Assembly (NCBI RefSeq): GCF_019160155.1
Contig: NZ_JAFNIH010000025.1
Coordinates: 1 to 64,000 of the forward strand
Reading direction: 5' to 3'
Length of the DNA stretch: 64,000 bases
Source of the DNA: Pinisolibacter aquiterrae
Lineage (GTDB): Bacteria; Pseudomonadota; Alphaproteobacteria; Rhizobiales; Ancalomicrobiaceae
Part shown: positions 10,913 through 21,385 of the stretch, in pieces
How positions within the stretch are numbered: position 1 is the stretch's first letter
Layout: the number at the start of each line of letters is the position of its first letter
Position numbers and translations under genes: made by a program
Notes under the pieces: generated by a model
Databases searched by the model: none
What the model was told of the DNA's origin: nothing
Seen by the model: the letters and a program-made list of their open reading frames with translations, nothing else

Positions 10913-11437
10913 TCACATGATCTTCTCGAAGCGGAAGCCTTCGTCGACGCCCGGAAAATCATCGTGTCCCGCCGGCTGGTGCGGGTCGGGATGGTGCGCG
11001 TTGAAGAACTCGACGATCTTGAACCCGCATGTGTTGACGTAGAAGTGGATGTTCCGCTTCTCGAAATAAGGAGTGTGGGTCTGCCAGACCCGCGTCGTCG
11101 GATAGGCCTGCTCGATGGCCAGCCAAGCCCGCCGGCCAAGGCCGCGACCATGCGCGCCTACGACTATGAAGAAGAAATCCAGCGAATTGTGATGCGTGGT
11201 CTCGTCGATCGAGACGACGGCGCCACCGACGTCGCGGCCTTCCGTCACGATACGCAGAGCGACGGCGCCGGACGCCGCGATCGTCGCGTCGATGTCGTCG
11301 TCGGAGGGGATCGGCCCATCCGGAAGAGAGCCGAAGGTCTCGACGACGGCGACCGCGAAGGCGTCCTGCAATGCGCGTTTGAAAGCCGGAAGGTCGCCGG
11401 CTTCGGCGACGACGAGGGAGAGCGGGTCGGTGATCAT
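10913..11437 (-). CDS. GNAT-family N-acetyltransferase
   Basis: 174 residues. The acetyl-CoA-binding motif appears as [17 protein letters not shown] (about 93-109), preceded by a beta strand LDFFFIVV and followed by a strand-helix pair ([16 protein letters not shown]) typical of the GNAT fold. The substrate is unknown. It is convergent with ratA (31 bases apart) and divergent from rpsB. The start at 11437 has GGGG just upstream on the minus strand. Confidence 0.85.
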   Translation of the reverse strand: MITDPLSLVVAEAGDLPAFKRALQDAFAVAVVETFGSLPDGPIPSDDDIDATIAASGAVALRIVTEGRDVGGAVVSIDETTHHNSLDFFFIVVGAHGRGLGRRAWLAIEQAYPTTRVWQTHTPYFEKRNIHFYVNTCGFKIVEFFNAHHPDPHQPAGHDDFPGVDEGFRFEKIM

Positions 11438-11768
11438 CCCCGTCTTCTAGTTCAATGTGCCATCGGACGACAGCGCGACTGGTGCGCACCATTCCGTGAT
11501 CTCGTCCCCGCCGCGCCGCCGGCGTGACGATGGACGAAGTGACGTGCCTTCGCCATGGTGGCGGGCGATCGTCGTTCAGCACTCATCCCGCTCCGACCTT
11601 GACAATCGCCCGCATCTCCCCTAATCCCCGCGCCATTCCACACGCGTGGGCAGGGCGCTCGGTTCCGAGAGGATGTCTCGGGATCGCCAAGCGTCCATCC
11701 GGTGTTTCCGAAATCCTTCGGTCACATGACGCCCGCGCGGAGGTTCAACCGGAAAAGGATACGAATCC
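11438..11768. other. Regulatory spacer between GNAT gene and rpsB
   Basis: 331 bases without a supportable gene. It holds a sigma-70-type promoter for rpsB and then a leader of about 140 bases. No ribosomal-protein mimic or riboswitch could be recognised by eye. Confidence 0.6.
11599..11626 (+). promoter_or_regulatory. Candidate sigma-70 promoter of rpsB-tsf
   Basis: Perfect -35 TTGACA (11599-11604), a 16-base spacer and CTAATC (11621-11626). It predicts a leader of about 135 bases before rpsB, long enough for autoregulation by S2, as known in other bacteria. Confidence 0.55.
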
Positions 11769-12539
11769 ATGGCTCTGCCCGATTTCACCATGCGTCAGCT
11801 GCTCGAGGCCGGCGTCCACTTCGGCCACCAGAAGCATCGCTGGAACCCGAAGATGGCTCCCTACATCTTCGGCGCCCGCAACAACATCCACATCATCGAC
11901 CTCGCCCAGACCGTGCCGCTGCTGCACCAGGCGCTGAAGGCCGTATCCGACACCGTCGCCAAGGGCGGCCGCGTGCTCGTGGTCGGCACCAAGCGTCAGG
12001 CTCAGGAGCCGGTCGCCGACGCGGCGCGTCGTTCGGCCCAGTATTTCGTCAACGCCCGTTGGCTCGGCGGCATGCTCACCAACTGGAAGACCATCTCCAA
12101 CTCGATCCAGCGTCTGCGCAAGATCGAGACCATGCTCGCCGGCGAGGCCCAGGGCCTCACCAAGAAGGAGCGGCTGAACATGGACCGCGATCGCGTCAAG
12201 CTCGATCGCTCCCTCGGCGGCATCAAGGACATGGGCGGCCTGCCGGATCTGGTCTTCATCATCGACACCAACCGTGAGGCCCTGGCGATCCAGGAAGCCA
12301 AGCGTCTGGGCATCCCGGTCGCCGCGATCCTCGACAGCAACTGCGATCCGGACGGCATCACCTATCCGATCCCGGGCAACGACGACGCCGGCCGCGCCAT
12401 CGCCCTCTACACCGACCTGATCGCTCGCGCCGCCATCGACGGCCTGTCGCGCGCTCAGGGCGACATGGGCGTCGACATGGGCGAGGCCGAAGTCCTCGCC
12501 GAGGAACCCGGCCTCGTCGAAGAGTCCGTCGCTCAGTGA
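11769..12539 (+). CDS. rpsB: 30S ribosomal protein S2
   Basis: 256 residues. S2 is the last large protein added to the 30S subunit and is needed for S1 binding and initiation. The family motifs are clear: [14 protein letters not shown] at the N-terminus, [26 protein letters not shown], and [14 protein letters not shown]. It has the mildly extended acidic C-terminal tail ([14 protein letters not shown]) usual for alphaproteobacteria. It is followed by tsf after a hairpin, the near-universal rpsB-tsf arrangement. Confidence 0.98.
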   Translation: MALPDFTMRQLLEAGVHFGHQKHRWNPKMAPYIFGARNNIHIIDLAQTVPLLHQALKAVSDTVAKGGRVLVVGTKRQAQEPVADAARRSAQYFVNARWLGGMLTNWKTISNSIQRLRKIETMLAGEAQGLTKKERLNMDRDRVKLDRSLGGIKDMGGLPDLVFIIDTNREALAIQEAKRLGIPVAAILDSNCDPDGITYPIPGNDDAGRAIALYTDLIARAAIDGLSRAQGDMGVDMGEAEVLAEEPGLVEESVAQ

Positions 12540-12546
12540 TGTTTCA

Positions 12547-12573
12547 CCGGCCCGGGCCTCGCGCCCGGGCCGG
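12547..12573 (+). terminator. Hairpin between rpsB and tsf
   Basis: A perfect 11-bp GC stem (12547-12557 with 12563-12573) with a 5-base loop and no T tract. It fits a partial terminator or attenuator that lowers tsf transcription relative to rpsB, or an RNase-protecting stem. Confidence 0.55.
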
Positions 12574-12731
12574 TCGTCACGGGCCTGTCGCCGAACGCCG
12601 GTTCGATGACGCGAGACCCCGGCCGATCGAATCGCCGGCGTCCCTGCGTCCGAACCGCTCGCGCGACCCACGGACGGGTCGATCCCGATCCGCTCCCGAC
12701 AATCTGTTCTGAAGACCATTCAGAGGCGAAC

Positions 12732-13661
12732 ATGACCATTTCGGCTTCCCAGGTGAAGGAACTCCGCGACAAGACCGGCGCGGGCATGATGGACTGCAAG
12801 GCGGCGCTCAAGGAGACCGCCGGCGACATGGAGCAGGCGATCGACTGGCTCCGTAAGAAGGGCCTCTCCAAGGCCGCCAAGAAGTCCGGCCGCACCGCCG
12901 CCGAGGGCCTCGTCGGCGTCGCCACCGAGGGCACCAAGGGCGCCGTGGTCGAGGTCAACTCCGAGACCGACTTCGTCGCGCGCAACGAGGGCTTCCAGGG
13001 CATCGTCAAGGGCATCGCCACCGTCGCCCTGACCACGGCCGGCGACGTCGCCGCGCTCGCCGCCGCGACCCTGCCGTCGACCGGCAAGTCCGTCGCCGAC
13101 AGCCTGACCGACGCCGTCGCCACCATCGGCGAGAACATGCAGCTGCGCCGCACCGCCTGCCTCTCGGTCGAGAACGGCGTGGTCGCCTCCTACGTCCACA
13201 ATCAGGTCGCCGACGGCCTCGGCAAGATCGGCGTGCTGGTCGCGCTCGAGTCGACCGCCGACGTGGCCGAGCTCGCCAAGCTCGGCAAGCAGATCGCCAT
13301 GCACGTCGCCGCCCACGATCCCACCCCGGCCGCCGTGCGCACCGAGGAGATCGACCCGGCTCTGGTCGAGCACGAGCGCAAGTTCTTCTCCGAGCAGGCG
13401 CTCGAGTCGGGCAAGCCCGCCGCCGTCGTCGAGAAGATGGTCGAGGGCCGCATCCGCAAGTTCTACGAGGAGGTCACCCTCCTGAAGCAGAACTTCGTGA
13501 TGAACCCCGAGCTGACCGTCGAGGCGCTGGTCGCCCAGGCGTCGAAGGACCTCGGCGCGCCGGTCGCGGTCAAGGCCTTCGTGCGCATGGTCATCGGCGA
13601 GGGCATCGAGAAGGAAGTCTCCGACTTCGCCGCGGAAGTCGCCGCGCAGGCCGGTCTCTGA
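12732..13661 (+). CDS. tsf: Elongation factor Ts
   Basis: 309 residues. EF-Ts exchanges GDP for GTP on EF-Tu. The N-terminal UBA-like domain has the signature [16 protein letters not shown], and the core has [13 protein letters not shown], the EF-Tu-contacting TDFV region. The start at 12732 has AGAGGCG 4 bases upstream; an in-frame ATG 126 bases upstream lies in the rpsB-tsf spacer and is rejected. A terminator follows. Confidence 0.98.
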   Translation: MTISASQVKELRDKTGAGMMDCKAALKETAGDMEQAIDWLRKKGLSKAAKKSGRTAAEGLVGVATEGTKGAVVEVNSETDFVARNEGFQGIVKGIATVALTTAGDVAALAAATLPSTGKSVADSLTDAVATIGENMQLRRTACLSVENGVVASYVHNQVADGLGKIGVLVALESTADVAELAKLGKQIAMHVAAHDPTPAAVRTEEIDPALVEHERKFFSEQALESGKPAAVVEKMVEGRIRKFYEEVTLLKQNFVMNPELTVEALVAQASKDLGAPVAVKAFVRMVIGEGIEKEVSDFAAEVAAQAGL

Positions 13662-13705
13662 GCCGAAGCTCCGGCGAGGGTTCGCGCCTTCGCCACACGT
13701 TTCAT

Positions 13706-13747
13706 GATCGCCGCATGCCGTCCCCGGTGTGCGGCGATCGTCGTTTC
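13706..13747 (+). terminator. Rho-independent terminator after tsf
   Basis: A 14-bp stem (13706-13719 with 13726-13739, two G-T pairs) with a 6-base loop is followed by gtcgttt. It separates the rpsB-tsf unit from the GNAT gene. Confidence 0.65.
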
Positions 13748-13771
13748 CGGCCCGATCGACGGAGGGCACGC

Positions 13772-14260
13772 ATGTCCGAGATCCGCAAGGCGACCCTCGA
13801 CGATCTCGCCGAGATCGAACGCCTCGTCGCCGCCGCCTTCGCGCCCTACGTGCCACGCATGGGCCGTCGCCCGGCGCCGATGGACGACGACTATCGCGCC
13901 CGTATCGAGGCCGGCGAGGTCGACGTCTTCGTCGACGCCGAGGGGATCGGCGGCGTGGTCGTCCTCGAGACCGATCACGACCCGTCCGTGCTCGAGACCA
14001 TCGCCATCGCCGAGCGTCTGCGCGGCCGGGGCCTCGGCCGCGTCCTCGTCGCCCATACCGAGGAGGCGAGCCGCGGCGCCGGCTGCCGCACCCTCTCGCT
14101 CTTCACCCACGAGAAGATGACCGAGAACCGGGCGATCTACCCCCGTCTCGGTTTCGTCGAGACCCACCGCGCCCACCAGAACGGCTTCGACCGCGTCTTC
14201 TTCGCCAAGTCGCTCGATCCGGCCCGCGACCCGCGCGACGGCGAGCCTCGCGGAGGGTGA
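13772..14260 (+). CDS. GNAT-family N-acetyltransferase inserted between tsf and pyrH
   Basis: 162 residues. The N-terminus (IRKATLDDLAEIERLV) and the acetyl-CoA motif RLRGRGLGRVLVAHTEEASRG (about 86-106), followed by YPRLGFVETH, define a GNAT enzyme. The C-terminal tail after FFAKSL is Asp/Arg/Gly-rich. Substrate unknown. The start has GGAGGG 5 bases upstream and is preferred to an ATG at 13715 inside the terminator. It is on the same strand as its neighbours, 88 bases before pyrH, so it may be co-transcribed with pyrH. Confidence 0.88.
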   Translation: MSEIRKATLDDLAEIERLVAAAFAPYVPRMGRRPAPMDDDYRARIEAGEVDVFVDAEGIGGVVVLETDHDPSVLETIAIAERLRGRGLGRVLVAHTEEASRGAGCRTLSLFTHEKMTENRAIYPRLGFVETHRAHQNGFDRVFFAKSLDPARDPRDGEPRGG

Positions 14261-14348
14261 CGCGAGGGCGACCTTCGTGTATCTCGCCAATCGCGACGGC
14301 CCGATCCCGAGTCCGCCGCCCGACGAACTCGCCGACGAGGAGACGACG

Positions 14349-15077
14349 ATGGCCGAGACGCTCACCTGGAAACGGGTTCTCCTGAAGCTCTCGGGCGAGG
14401 CGCTGGCCGGCGGCGCGCCGCTCGGCATCGACAGCGCCGTTGTCGGCCGCATCGCCGACGACATCGTCGCCGCCCGCGCGCTCGGCGCCGAGATCGGCAT
14501 CGTCATCGGCGGCGGCAACCTCTTTCGCGGCGCCTGGCTCCAGAAGCAGGGCACCGACCGCGTCACCGGCGACCACATGGGCATGATGGCGACCGTGATG
14601 AACGCGCTCGCCATGCGCGAGGCGCTGCGCGCACGCGGCATCGAGGCGCCGGTCTTCTCCGGCCTCCCGATGCCGACGGTCTGCGACACCTTCACCCAGC
14701 GCGACGCGTCCCGGGCGCTGCGCGAGACCGGCGTCGCCTTCTTCGCCGGCGGTCTCGGCTCGCCCTTCCTGACGACCGACACGACGGCGGCGATGCGCGC
14801 CTCCGAGATGCGCTGCGACGCCATCCTCAAGGCGACCAACGTCGACGGCATCTATACCGCCGATCCCAAGACGGATCCCACCGCCACCCGTTTCGACCGT
14901 CTCACCTTCGACGAAGCGATCGGTCGCGACCTCAAGGTGCTCGATACCGCGGCTTTCGCACTTGCCCGCGACAACGCGATTCCGATAATCGTGTTCTCTC
15001 TCGGTGAGCCCGGCGCGTTGATCGACGTGCTGAAGGGGGCCGGCCGCGCCACGGTGGTCGCGGGTCGCGCCGACTGA
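14349..15077 (+). CDS. pyrH: Uridylate kinase (UMP kinase)
   Basis: 242 residues of the amino-acid-kinase fold. It phosphorylates UMP to UDP for RNA, DNA and cell-wall precursors; the bacterial enzyme is hexameric and allosteric (GTP, UTP). Seen motifs are the P-loop-like [10 protein letters not shown], the nucleotide-binding GGGNLFRG, the [14 protein letters not shown] segment and the [13 protein letters not shown] loop. The start at 14349 places MAETLTWKR at the front; an upstream ATG at 14277 adds an unconserved 24 residues. Confidence 0.97.
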   Translation: MAETLTWKRVLLKLSGEALAGGAPLGIDSAVVGRIADDIVAARALGAEIGIVIGGGNLFRGAWLQKQGTDRVTGDHMGMMATVMNALAMREALRARGIEAPVFSGLPMPTVCDTFTQRDASRALRETGVAFFAGGLGSPFLTTDTTAAMRASEMRCDAILKATNVDGIYTADPKTDPTATRFDRLTFDEAIGRDLKVLDTAAFALARDNAIPIIVFSLGEPGALIDVLKGAGRATVVAGRAD

Positions 15078-15237
15078 TCGGGGGCGACGACCCGGCCGTG
15101 AGGTCGGGCACGATCCACGCGCCGCGTGGACGTCAATCATCGATGCCGAGGGTCGACCTCGGGCGTCCGGGATCGACGGGGCGAAGCACCGGCTCGCCGT
15201 CTCGATCCCACCAGAGGAAGTATTCCGAGGTAGTCTC

Positions 15238-15795
15238 ATGGCCAGCAAATTCGACATCGACGACATCAAGCGGCGCATGACCCAGGCGGTCTCCGTCTAC
15301 AAGGAGGAACTCGCGGGTCTGCGGACCGGGCGCGCCTCCATCCATCTCCTGGAGCCGGTGACGGTCGAGGTCTACGGCGCCCGCATGGCGCTGAACCAGG
15401 TGGCGACCGTGTCGGTGCCGGAGCCGCGCATGCTGCTGGTCTCGGTGTGGGATCGCGGCATGGCCGGCGCGGTGGAGAAGGCCATCCGCGAGGCCAATCT
15501 CGGCCTCAACCCGATCGGCGAGGGCGCCACCCTGCGCGTGCCGATCCCCGAGCTCAACGCCGAGCGCCGCAAGGAGCTGGTCAAGGTCGCCCACAAATAC
15601 GCCGAGGCCGCCCGCATCGCGGTGCGCCACGTCCGTCGCGACGGCATCGACACGCTGAAGAAGGCGGTCAAGGACGGCATGAGCGAGGACGAGGAGACCC
15701 GTCTCGCCGATCGCGTCCAGAAGCTGACCGACGAGACCATCTCCGAGATCGACAAGCTTCTCGCCGCCAAGGAACAGGACATCACCAAGGTCTGA
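15238..15795 (+). CDS. frr: Ribosome recycling factor
   Basis: 185 residues, the normal length. With EF-G it splits the post-termination ribosome. The three-helix bundle and the conserved [26 protein letters not shown] and [11 protein letters not shown] blocks are all seen. It follows pyrH by 160 bases, and GAGG lies close upstream of the ATG. The next gene, uppS, starts 34 bases later. Confidence 0.98.
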   Translation: MASKFDIDDIKRRMTQAVSVYKEELAGLRTGRASIHLLEPVTVEVYGARMALNQVATVSVPEPRMLLVSVWDRGMAGAVEKAIREANLGLNPIGEGATLRVPIPELNAERRKELVKVAHKYAEAARIAVRHVRRDGIDTLKKAVKDGMSEDEETRLADRVQKLTDETISEIDKLLAAKEQDITKV

Positions 15796-15829
15796 TCCGA
15801 ACGGACGGGCGGAACGAAGGCGAACGGCC

Positions 15830-16600
15830 ATGACGACGGCCTCGGACGGACGGGACGATCGCGACGCCGGCGGCGAGACCGCCGGCGTGCCCGCCCACGT
15901 CGCCGTGATCATGGACGGCAACGGCCGCTGGGCCAAGGCGCGCGGCCTGCCGCGCACCGAGGGTCACCGGCGCGGCATGGAGACGGTGCGGCGGATCATC
16001 CGCCACGCCTCGCGCCGCGGCATCGGCCATCTGACGCTCTATTCGTTCTCCTCGGAGAACTGGCGCCGGCCGGCGGAGGAGGTGGGGTTCCTGATGGGGC
16101 TCCTCAAATACTTCATCCGCCGCGACCTCGCCGAACTCCACACCGAGAACGTCCACATCACCGTGATCGGCGAGCGCGCCGATCTCACCCCGGACATCGC
16201 CGCGCTGCTGGCGGAAGCCGAGGCGCTGACCCGCGACAACACCGGGCTCCACCTCGTCATCGCCTTCAACTACGGTTCGCGCGACGAGATCGTGCGGGCG
16301 GCGCGGATCCTCGCCGAACGGGTCGCGCGCGGCGAACTCGCCCCCGAGGCGATCGACCGCGACATGGTCTCCGCCGCCCTCTTCACCGGCGGCATTCCCG
16401 ATCCGGATCTCGTCATCCGCACCTCCGGCGAGCAGCGCCTGTCGAACTTCCTGATGTGGCAGGCGGCCTATTCGGAACTGGTGTTCTCGAGCGTGCTCTG
16501 GCCGGACTTCGACGAGGCCGCCTTCGACGCCGCGATCGACGAATACAACGGTCGGGAGCGCCGCTTCGGCGGTGTCGACGCGGTCCAGGGGGCGAAATGA
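15830..16600 (+). CDS. uppS: Undecaprenyl diphosphate synthase (cis-prenyltransferase)
   Basis: 256 residues. It builds the C55 lipid carrier for peptidoglycan and O-antigen from farnesyl diphosphate and IPP. The catalytic Asp lies in [17 protein letters not shown] with the following [15 protein letters not shown] and the C-terminal [15 protein letters not shown] and YSEL motifs are complete. The stop overlaps the cdsA start (ATGA), so the two are translationally coupled. Confidence 0.97.
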   Translation: MTTASDGRDDRDAGGETAGVPAHVAVIMDGNGRWAKARGLPRTEGHRRGMETVRRIIRHASRRGIGHLTLYSFSSENWRRPAEEVGFLMGLLKYFIRRDLAELHTENVHITVIGERADLTPDIAALLAEAEALTRDNTGLHLVIAFNYGSRDEIVRAARILAERVARGELAPEAIDRDMVSAALFTGGIPDPDLVIRTSGEQRLSNFLMWQAAYSELVFSSVLWPDFDEAAFDAAIDEYNGRERRFGGVDAVQGAK

Positions 16601-17445
16601 GCGGAACGCAGGGCGTCGACAAGTCGCGTGAACTGAAGCTGCGCATCGTCTCCGCCCTGATCGGCGCGCCGATCGTCCTGGCGATCACCTGGTTCGGCGG
16701 CACCCCCTTCGCCGCCCTCGTCGTCCTCTGCGGCATGGTCATGGCGAGCGAGTGGGCGACCATCGTCCTCGGCCGCGCCTGGACGCCGCTGCGGCTCGCG
16801 CAATTGGCGCTGGTCGGGCTCGCCGTCGCCACCTTCGCCTGGAGCCTCTCGGCGATCGCCGCCTTCGGCCTCGTCGTCGCGGCCGTCGTCGCCGCCGGTG
16901 TCGAGGCGCGCGGCCGCGCCGAGCCGGCGCCGCTGCGCTGGGCCCCATGGGGGCCGGTGTACGCGGCCCTGCCGAGCATGGCGCTCGACGCGATCCGCGG
17001 CGCGCCGAACGGCCTCGCCCTGGTGATCTTCCTCTTCGCCGTCGTCTGGTCGACCGACATCGCCGCCTTCTTCACCGGGCGCGCTCTCGGCGGCCCGAAG
17101 CTGTGGCCGGCGGTCTCGCCCAAGAAGACGTGGTCGGGCGCCCTCGGCGGCCTCTTCGCCGCCGCGCTCGCCGGCGTGATCGTCGCCCATTTCGCCGGGT
17201 CCGGGCGCCTCTGGCCGGTGTTCCTGGTCGGCGCCGTGCTGTCGATCGCCTCGCAGGCCGGCGATCTCTTCGAATCGAGCCTCAAGCGCCACTTCGGCGT
17301 CAAGGACTCCGGCTGGATCATTCCCGGACACGGCGGCCTTCTCGATCGGGTCGACGGCCTCGTCGCCGCCGCGCTCGCCGCCGCGCTGGTGGCGGCGCTG
17401 AACGGCGGGCTCGCCGCGCCGGGCGCCGGCCTTCTCGACTGGTGA
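16597..17445 (+). CDS. cdsA: Phosphatidate cytidylyltransferase
   Basis: 282 residues, about eight membrane helices. It makes CDP-diacylglycerol, the precursor of all phospholipids. The family signature is present near the C-terminus: [20 protein letters not shown] followed by LLDRVD, with the metal-binding Asp residues. The start at 16597 overlaps the uppS stop by 4 bases. In most alphaproteobacteria dxr follows, but here the next gene is rseP. Confidence 0.95.
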   Translation: MSGTQGVDKSRELKLRIVSALIGAPIVLAITWFGGTPFAALVVLCGMVMASEWATIVLGRAWTPLRLAQLALVGLAVATFAWSLSAIAAFGLVVAAVVAAGVEARGRAEPAPLRWAPWGPVYAALPSMALDAIRGAPNGLALVIFLFAVVWSTDIAAFFTGRALGGPKLWPAVSPKKTWSGALGGLFAAALAGVIVAHFAGSGRLWPVFLVGAVLSIASQAGDLFESSLKRHFGVKDSGWIIPGHGGLLDRVDGLVAAALAAALVAALNGGLAAPGAGLLDW

Positions 17446-17554
17446 GGCGGCCACCGGCCGAAAAGCGCCACGAAGCCGTGAGATGGTTCGGTAACCAATC
17501 GCATGGCAAAGTAGAAAACGAGCCGAGAGGACGTCTCGGGAGCCGAGGGTGGTG

Positions 17555-18697
17555 ATGGAAATTCTGAATGAGGCGGTCTCGCTCGTCGGGTACGTGCCGC
17601 CGTTCCTGTTCGTGCTGACCATCGTGGTGTTCTTCCACGAACTGGGCCATTTTCTGGTCGGTCGCGCCTGCGGCGTCGGCGTCGTCACCTTCTCGATCGG
17701 CTTCGGCCCCGAACTCTTCGGCTGGAACGATCGCCACGGCACCCGATGGCGCGTCTCGCTGATCCCGCTCGGCGGCTACGTCAAGTTCGTCGGCGACGAG
17801 GGTGCCGCCAGCACCCCCGACCGCGACGGATTGGCCGCTCTCTCCCCGGCGGACCGCGACCGCGCCTTCCAGACCAAGTCGGTCGGCCGCCGCGCCGCGA
17901 TCGTCGCCGCCGGCCCCATCGCCAACTTCATTCTCGCCGTGGTGATCTTCTCCGGCCTCTTCATGGTGTCGGGTCGGGTCGATCTCGTCGCCAAGGTCGG
18001 CGACGTGACCGCCGACGGTGTCGCCGCCGAGGCCGGCATCCGCGCGGGCGATCTGATCGTCGCCATCGACGGTCACCCGATCGAGACCTTCATGGACGTG
18101 ATGCGCCTCGTCTCCGAGCGCGCCGGCGAGAAGACCGACTTCGTCGTCGAGCGCGACGGCGCCCGCATCGAGACCTCGCTGACCCCGCGTCTGGTCGAGG
18201 AGAAGAGCCGTTTCGGCGTGCAGCGCCGCGGCCTCGTCGGCATCCGCGCCTCCAACGACCCGGCCGATCGCCGCCTGCGCCGCTTCTCTCCGCCCGAGGC
18301 GGTCGTCGAGGGCGCCAAGGAGACGTGGTTCGTGGTGGCGCGCACCGCCTCCTATCTCGGCGGCATCTTCACCGGACGCGAATCGATCGATCAGCTCGGC
18401 GGACCGCTCCGGGTCGCGCAGATCTCCGGTGAGGTCGCGGGCATGGGCATCGCGGCGCTGATCAATCTGGCGGCGGTCCTGTCGGTGTCGATCGGTCTTC
18501 TCAATCTCTTTCCGGTGCCGATGCTCGACGGCGGCCACCTCGTCTTCTACGCGGCCGAGGCCGTGCGGGGACGGCCGCTCTCGGATCGCGCGCAGGACAT
18601 CGGCTTCCGGATCGGCATGGCGCTGATCCTGATGCTGATGCTGGTCTCATCCTGGAACGACATCGCCCATCTGGCGTCGCTGCGGCGCGGCGGATAG
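17555..18697 (+). CDS. rseP: RIP metalloprotease RseP (site-2 protease)
   Basis: 380 residues. This inner-membrane zinc protease cleaves anti-sigma factors and signal-peptide remnants within the membrane. The zinc motif HELGH is at residues 28-32; the second metal ligand lies in LFPVPMLDGGH near the C-terminus. One PDZ domain (about 145-215, VTADGVAAEAGIRAGDLIVAI) lies between the membrane segments. ATG at 17555 is chosen over two in-frame GTG codons at 17549 and 17552 because the GAGGG ribosome site needs that spacing. It precedes bamA, the usual arrangement, but dxr is missing before it. Confidence 0.96.
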   Translation: MEILNEAVSLVGYVPPFLFVLTIVVFFHELGHFLVGRACGVGVVTFSIGFGPELFGWNDRHGTRWRVSLIPLGGYVKFVGDEGAASTPDRDGLAALSPADRDRAFQTKSVGRRAAIVAAGPIANFILAVVIFSGLFMVSGRVDLVAKVGDVTADGVAAEAGIRAGDLIVAIDGHPIETFMDVMRLVSERAGEKTDFVVERDGARIETSLTPRLVEEKSRFGVQRRGLVGIRASNDPADRRLRRFSPPEAVVEGAKETWFVVARTASYLGGIFTGRESIDQLGGPLRVAQISGEVAGMGIAALINLAAVLSVSIGLLNLFPVPMLDGGHLVFYAAEAVRGRPLSDRAQDIGFRIGMALILMLMLVSSWNDIAHLASLRRGG

Positions 18698-18832
18698 GCG
18701 GAACGCGAGGCGAGGGGAGTGCGTTTTTCTTCCCCTTCGAGGTGACGAGTATGGTCGAGACGCGAAACGTCGAACACGTGGCGATCGGGCAACGGTCGTC
18801 CACAAACCCGATGTCCGGGGGTGGGGCTCGGC

Positions 18833-18860
18833 TTGCACCGACGCCAAAAGCCTGTACAAA
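18833..18860 (+). promoter_or_regulatory. Candidate promoter of bamA
   Basis: TTGCAC (18833-18838), a 16-base spacer and TACAAA (18855-18860), in the 272-base spacer between rseP and bamA. It would give bamA its own transcription. Confidence 0.35.
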
Positions 18861-18969
18861 GCACGGGACGGACGAAGAGATTCAGGTCCTCGCCAGGACG
18901 GGTATGCGCGCCTGCGAAGGGCCAGATCGACCCATGGTGACGACGGAAACGAGACGGGGCCGAAATACG

Positions 18970-21363
18970 ATGAGTTCCTTCACGACCACGATGAAGAAGA
19001 CGGCACTGGCCGCAGTCCTCCTGACGGTGGCGCCGGTCGTGGGTGGTGGGGCCGACGTGTTCGGTCTCTCCGTCGCCAAGGCGGACGTGATCGTGCGCGG
19101 CAACAAGCGCATCGAGACCGAGACCATTCGCTCCTACGTCCTGCAGAACGCCAAGGGTGGCGACACCGACGCCGTTCTGAAGGCGCTCTACGCGACCGAT
19201 CTGTTCTCCGACGTGCAGGTGTCCCGCGAGGGTGGCAACACCGTCGTCGTCGTGACCGAGAGCCCGCAGGTCAACAAGATCGCCTTCGAAGGCAACAAGC
19301 GCCTCAGCGACGAGCAGCTGAAGTCGGTCATTCAGATCAAGCCGCGCGCCTTCATGTCGAAGAACGACGTGCAGTCCGACGTGCAGCGTCTGCTCGAGAC
19401 CTACCGCCGCAACGGCCGCTATCGCGCGCAGGTCGAGGCCAAGGTCATCTCCCTGCCGGACAATCGCGTCAATCTCATCTACGAGATCGACGAGGGCGAC
19501 AAGACCGCGGTCACCCGCATCAGCTTCTCCGGCAACCATGCCTATTCGTCGGGCCGTCTGCGCGACGTGATCAAGACCCGCGAGACCGGCCTGCTCGGCT
19601 GGCTGCGCACGACCGACACCTATGATCCGGATCGTCTGCAGACCGACCAGGAAGGCCTGCGCAAGTTCTACATGAAGAACGGCTACGCCGACTTCCGCGT
19701 GGTCTCCGCCACCGCCGATCTCGATCGCGAGCGCAACGTCTTCTTCGTCGCCTTCACGGTCGACGAAGGCGATCAGTACAGCTTCGGCGACGTCGACGTG
19801 CAGAGCTCGCTCTCCGGCATCGATTCCAAGGCGCTGTTCTCCTCGGTCGGCACCCGTTCGGGCGACGTCTACTCGTCCGAGGCGGTCGAGAAGACCATGG
19901 AAGAGCTGACGATGGCCGCGACCCGCGCCGGCTATCCCTTCGCCCAGGTCCGTCCCCGCGCCACGCGCGACTACGCCAAGCACACGATCTCGATCACCTA
20001 CTATGTCGAGGAAGGCCAACGGGTCTACGTCGAGCGCCTCAACATCCGTGGCAACGATCGCACCCGCGACTACGTGGTGCGTCGCGAGTTCGACATGGCC
20101 GAGGGCGACGCCTACAACAAGGCGCTGGTCTCCAAGGCCGAACGCCGCCTCAACCGTCTCGGCCTGTTCAAGACCGTCAAGGTCAACGCCGATCCGGGTT
20201 CGGCGCCCGACAAGGTCATCGTGAACGTCGATGTCGAAGAGCAGGCCACCGGCGAGATCGGCTTCGGCGCCGGTTATTCGACCGCCGACGGCGTGATCGG
20301 CGACGTGTCGTTCTCCGAGAAGAACTTCCTCGGTCGCGGCCAGTACATCAAGGCTTCGCTCCAGTACGGCCAGAACACCCGCGGGGGTCAGTTCTCGTTC
20401 ACCGAGCCCTACTTCCTCGGCTATCGCATTTCCGCCGGCTTCGACGTCTACCGCAAGGAGAACAAGACGTCGTCCTACCGGAACTACGAAGAGAACAACA
20501 CCGGCGGCACGATCCGCTTCGGCCTTCCGATCACCGAGAACCTGACCTTCGGCGTGAACTACACGCTGAACCAGCAGGAGATCCGTCTGATCGGCACGCA
20601 GGCCAACGGCATCCTGACCGACGGCGAGGCCTCGCTCGCCTACAAGACCTTCATCTGCGGCGCGACCGCCACGGCTCCCGGCAGCTGCAACGCCGTCGGC
20701 GTGCTCTCGCGTACCCGCATCGCCTCGATCCCGGGCTTCAGCCTCGTCTACAACACGCTCGACAACGTGCAGTTCCCCCGCGACGGCATCTACGCCAAGT
20801 GGACGGAAGAGTTCGCGGGTGCCGGCGGCGACGCCAAGTTCGTGCGCTCGACCTTCGACGCGCGCTATTATCGCGAGGTCTGGGCCGATTGGGGCGTGAT
20901 TGCCATGGCCCGCGTCCGCGCCGGCAACATCGCCGGCTGGGGCAAGAAGCTGGAGATCTTCGACAACTTCTACCAGGGCGGCGAGACCATCCGTGGCTTC
21001 GCCTCGCAGGGCTACGGCCCGCGCGACACGATCAGCAACGAGTCGCTCGGCGGTCGCAACTACTGGGCGGCGAGCCTCGAGGCCTCGATGCCGATGCCGG
21101 GCACGCCCGACGAGTTCGGCCTCTACGTGTCGGCCTTCGCCGACGCCGGCCAGCTCTGGAGCGTCGACAAGCGCGCGCTGCCGGTCTCCGACGGCACCAC
21201 CTTCAACCTGGTCGACGACAACAAGCTGCGCTCGTCGGTCGGTGTCGGCATCATGTGGCGCTCGCCCTTCGGCCCGCTGCGCGCCGACTTCGCGGTGCCG
21301 ACCTCGAAGTCGAAGTACGACCAGACCCAGGTGTTCCGCTTCTCCGGCGGCACCACCTTCTGA
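18970..21363 (+). CDS. bamA: Outer-membrane protein assembly factor BamA
   Basis: 797 residues. BamA is the central barrel of the complex that inserts outer-membrane proteins. There is an N-terminal signal peptide (cleavage about residue 37, before DVIVRGNKRIE), five POTRA repeats (about 38-430) with their recurring NIRGN and EGD turns, and a 16-strand barrel containing the conserved VRGF-type loop as IRGFASQGYG. The chain ends in Phe, the expected C-terminal signature. The start at 18970 is preferred; an in-frame ATG 228 bases upstream has no signal sequence. ATG at 18991 (MKKTALAAV) is also possible. Confidence 0.96.
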   Translation: MSSFTTTMKKTALAAVLLTVAPVVGGGADVFGLSVAKADVIVRGNKRIETETIRSYVLQNAKGGDTDAVLKALYATDLFSDVQVSREGGNTVVVVTESPQVNKIAFEGNKRLSDEQLKSVIQIKPRAFMSKNDVQSDVQRLLETYRRNGRYRAQVEAKVISLPDNRVNLIYEIDEGDKTAVTRISFSGNHAYSSGRLRDVIKTRETGLLGWLRTTDTYDPDRLQTDQEGLRKFYMKNGYADFRVVSATADLDRERNVFFVAFTVDEGDQYSFGDVDVQSSLSGIDSKALFSSVGTRSGDVYSSEAVEKTMEELTMAATRAGYPFAQVRPRATRDYAKHTISITYYVEEGQRVYVERLNIRGNDRTRDYVVRREFDMAEGDAYNKALVSKAERRLNRLGLFKTVKVNADPGSAPDKVIVNVDVEEQATGEIGFGAGYSTADGVIGDVSFSEKNFLGRGQYIKASLQYGQNTRGGQFSFTEPYFLGYRISAGFDVYRKENKTSSYRNYEENNTGGTIRFGLPITENLTFGVNYTLNQQEIRLIGTQANGILTDGEASLAYKTFICGATATAPGSCNAVGVLSRTRIASIPGFSLVYNTLDNVQFPRDGIYAKWTEEFAGAGGDAKFVRSTFDARYYREVWADWGVIAMARVRAGNIAGWGKKLEIFDNFYQGGETIRGFASQGYGPRDTISNESLGGRNYWAASLEASMPMPGTPDEFGLYVSAFADAGQLWSVDKRALPVSDGTTFNLVDDNKLRSSVGVGIMWRSPFGPLRADFAVPTSKSKYDQTQVFRFSGGTTF

Positions 21364-21385
21364 GGTCTCGAGACCGCGATTCCGG

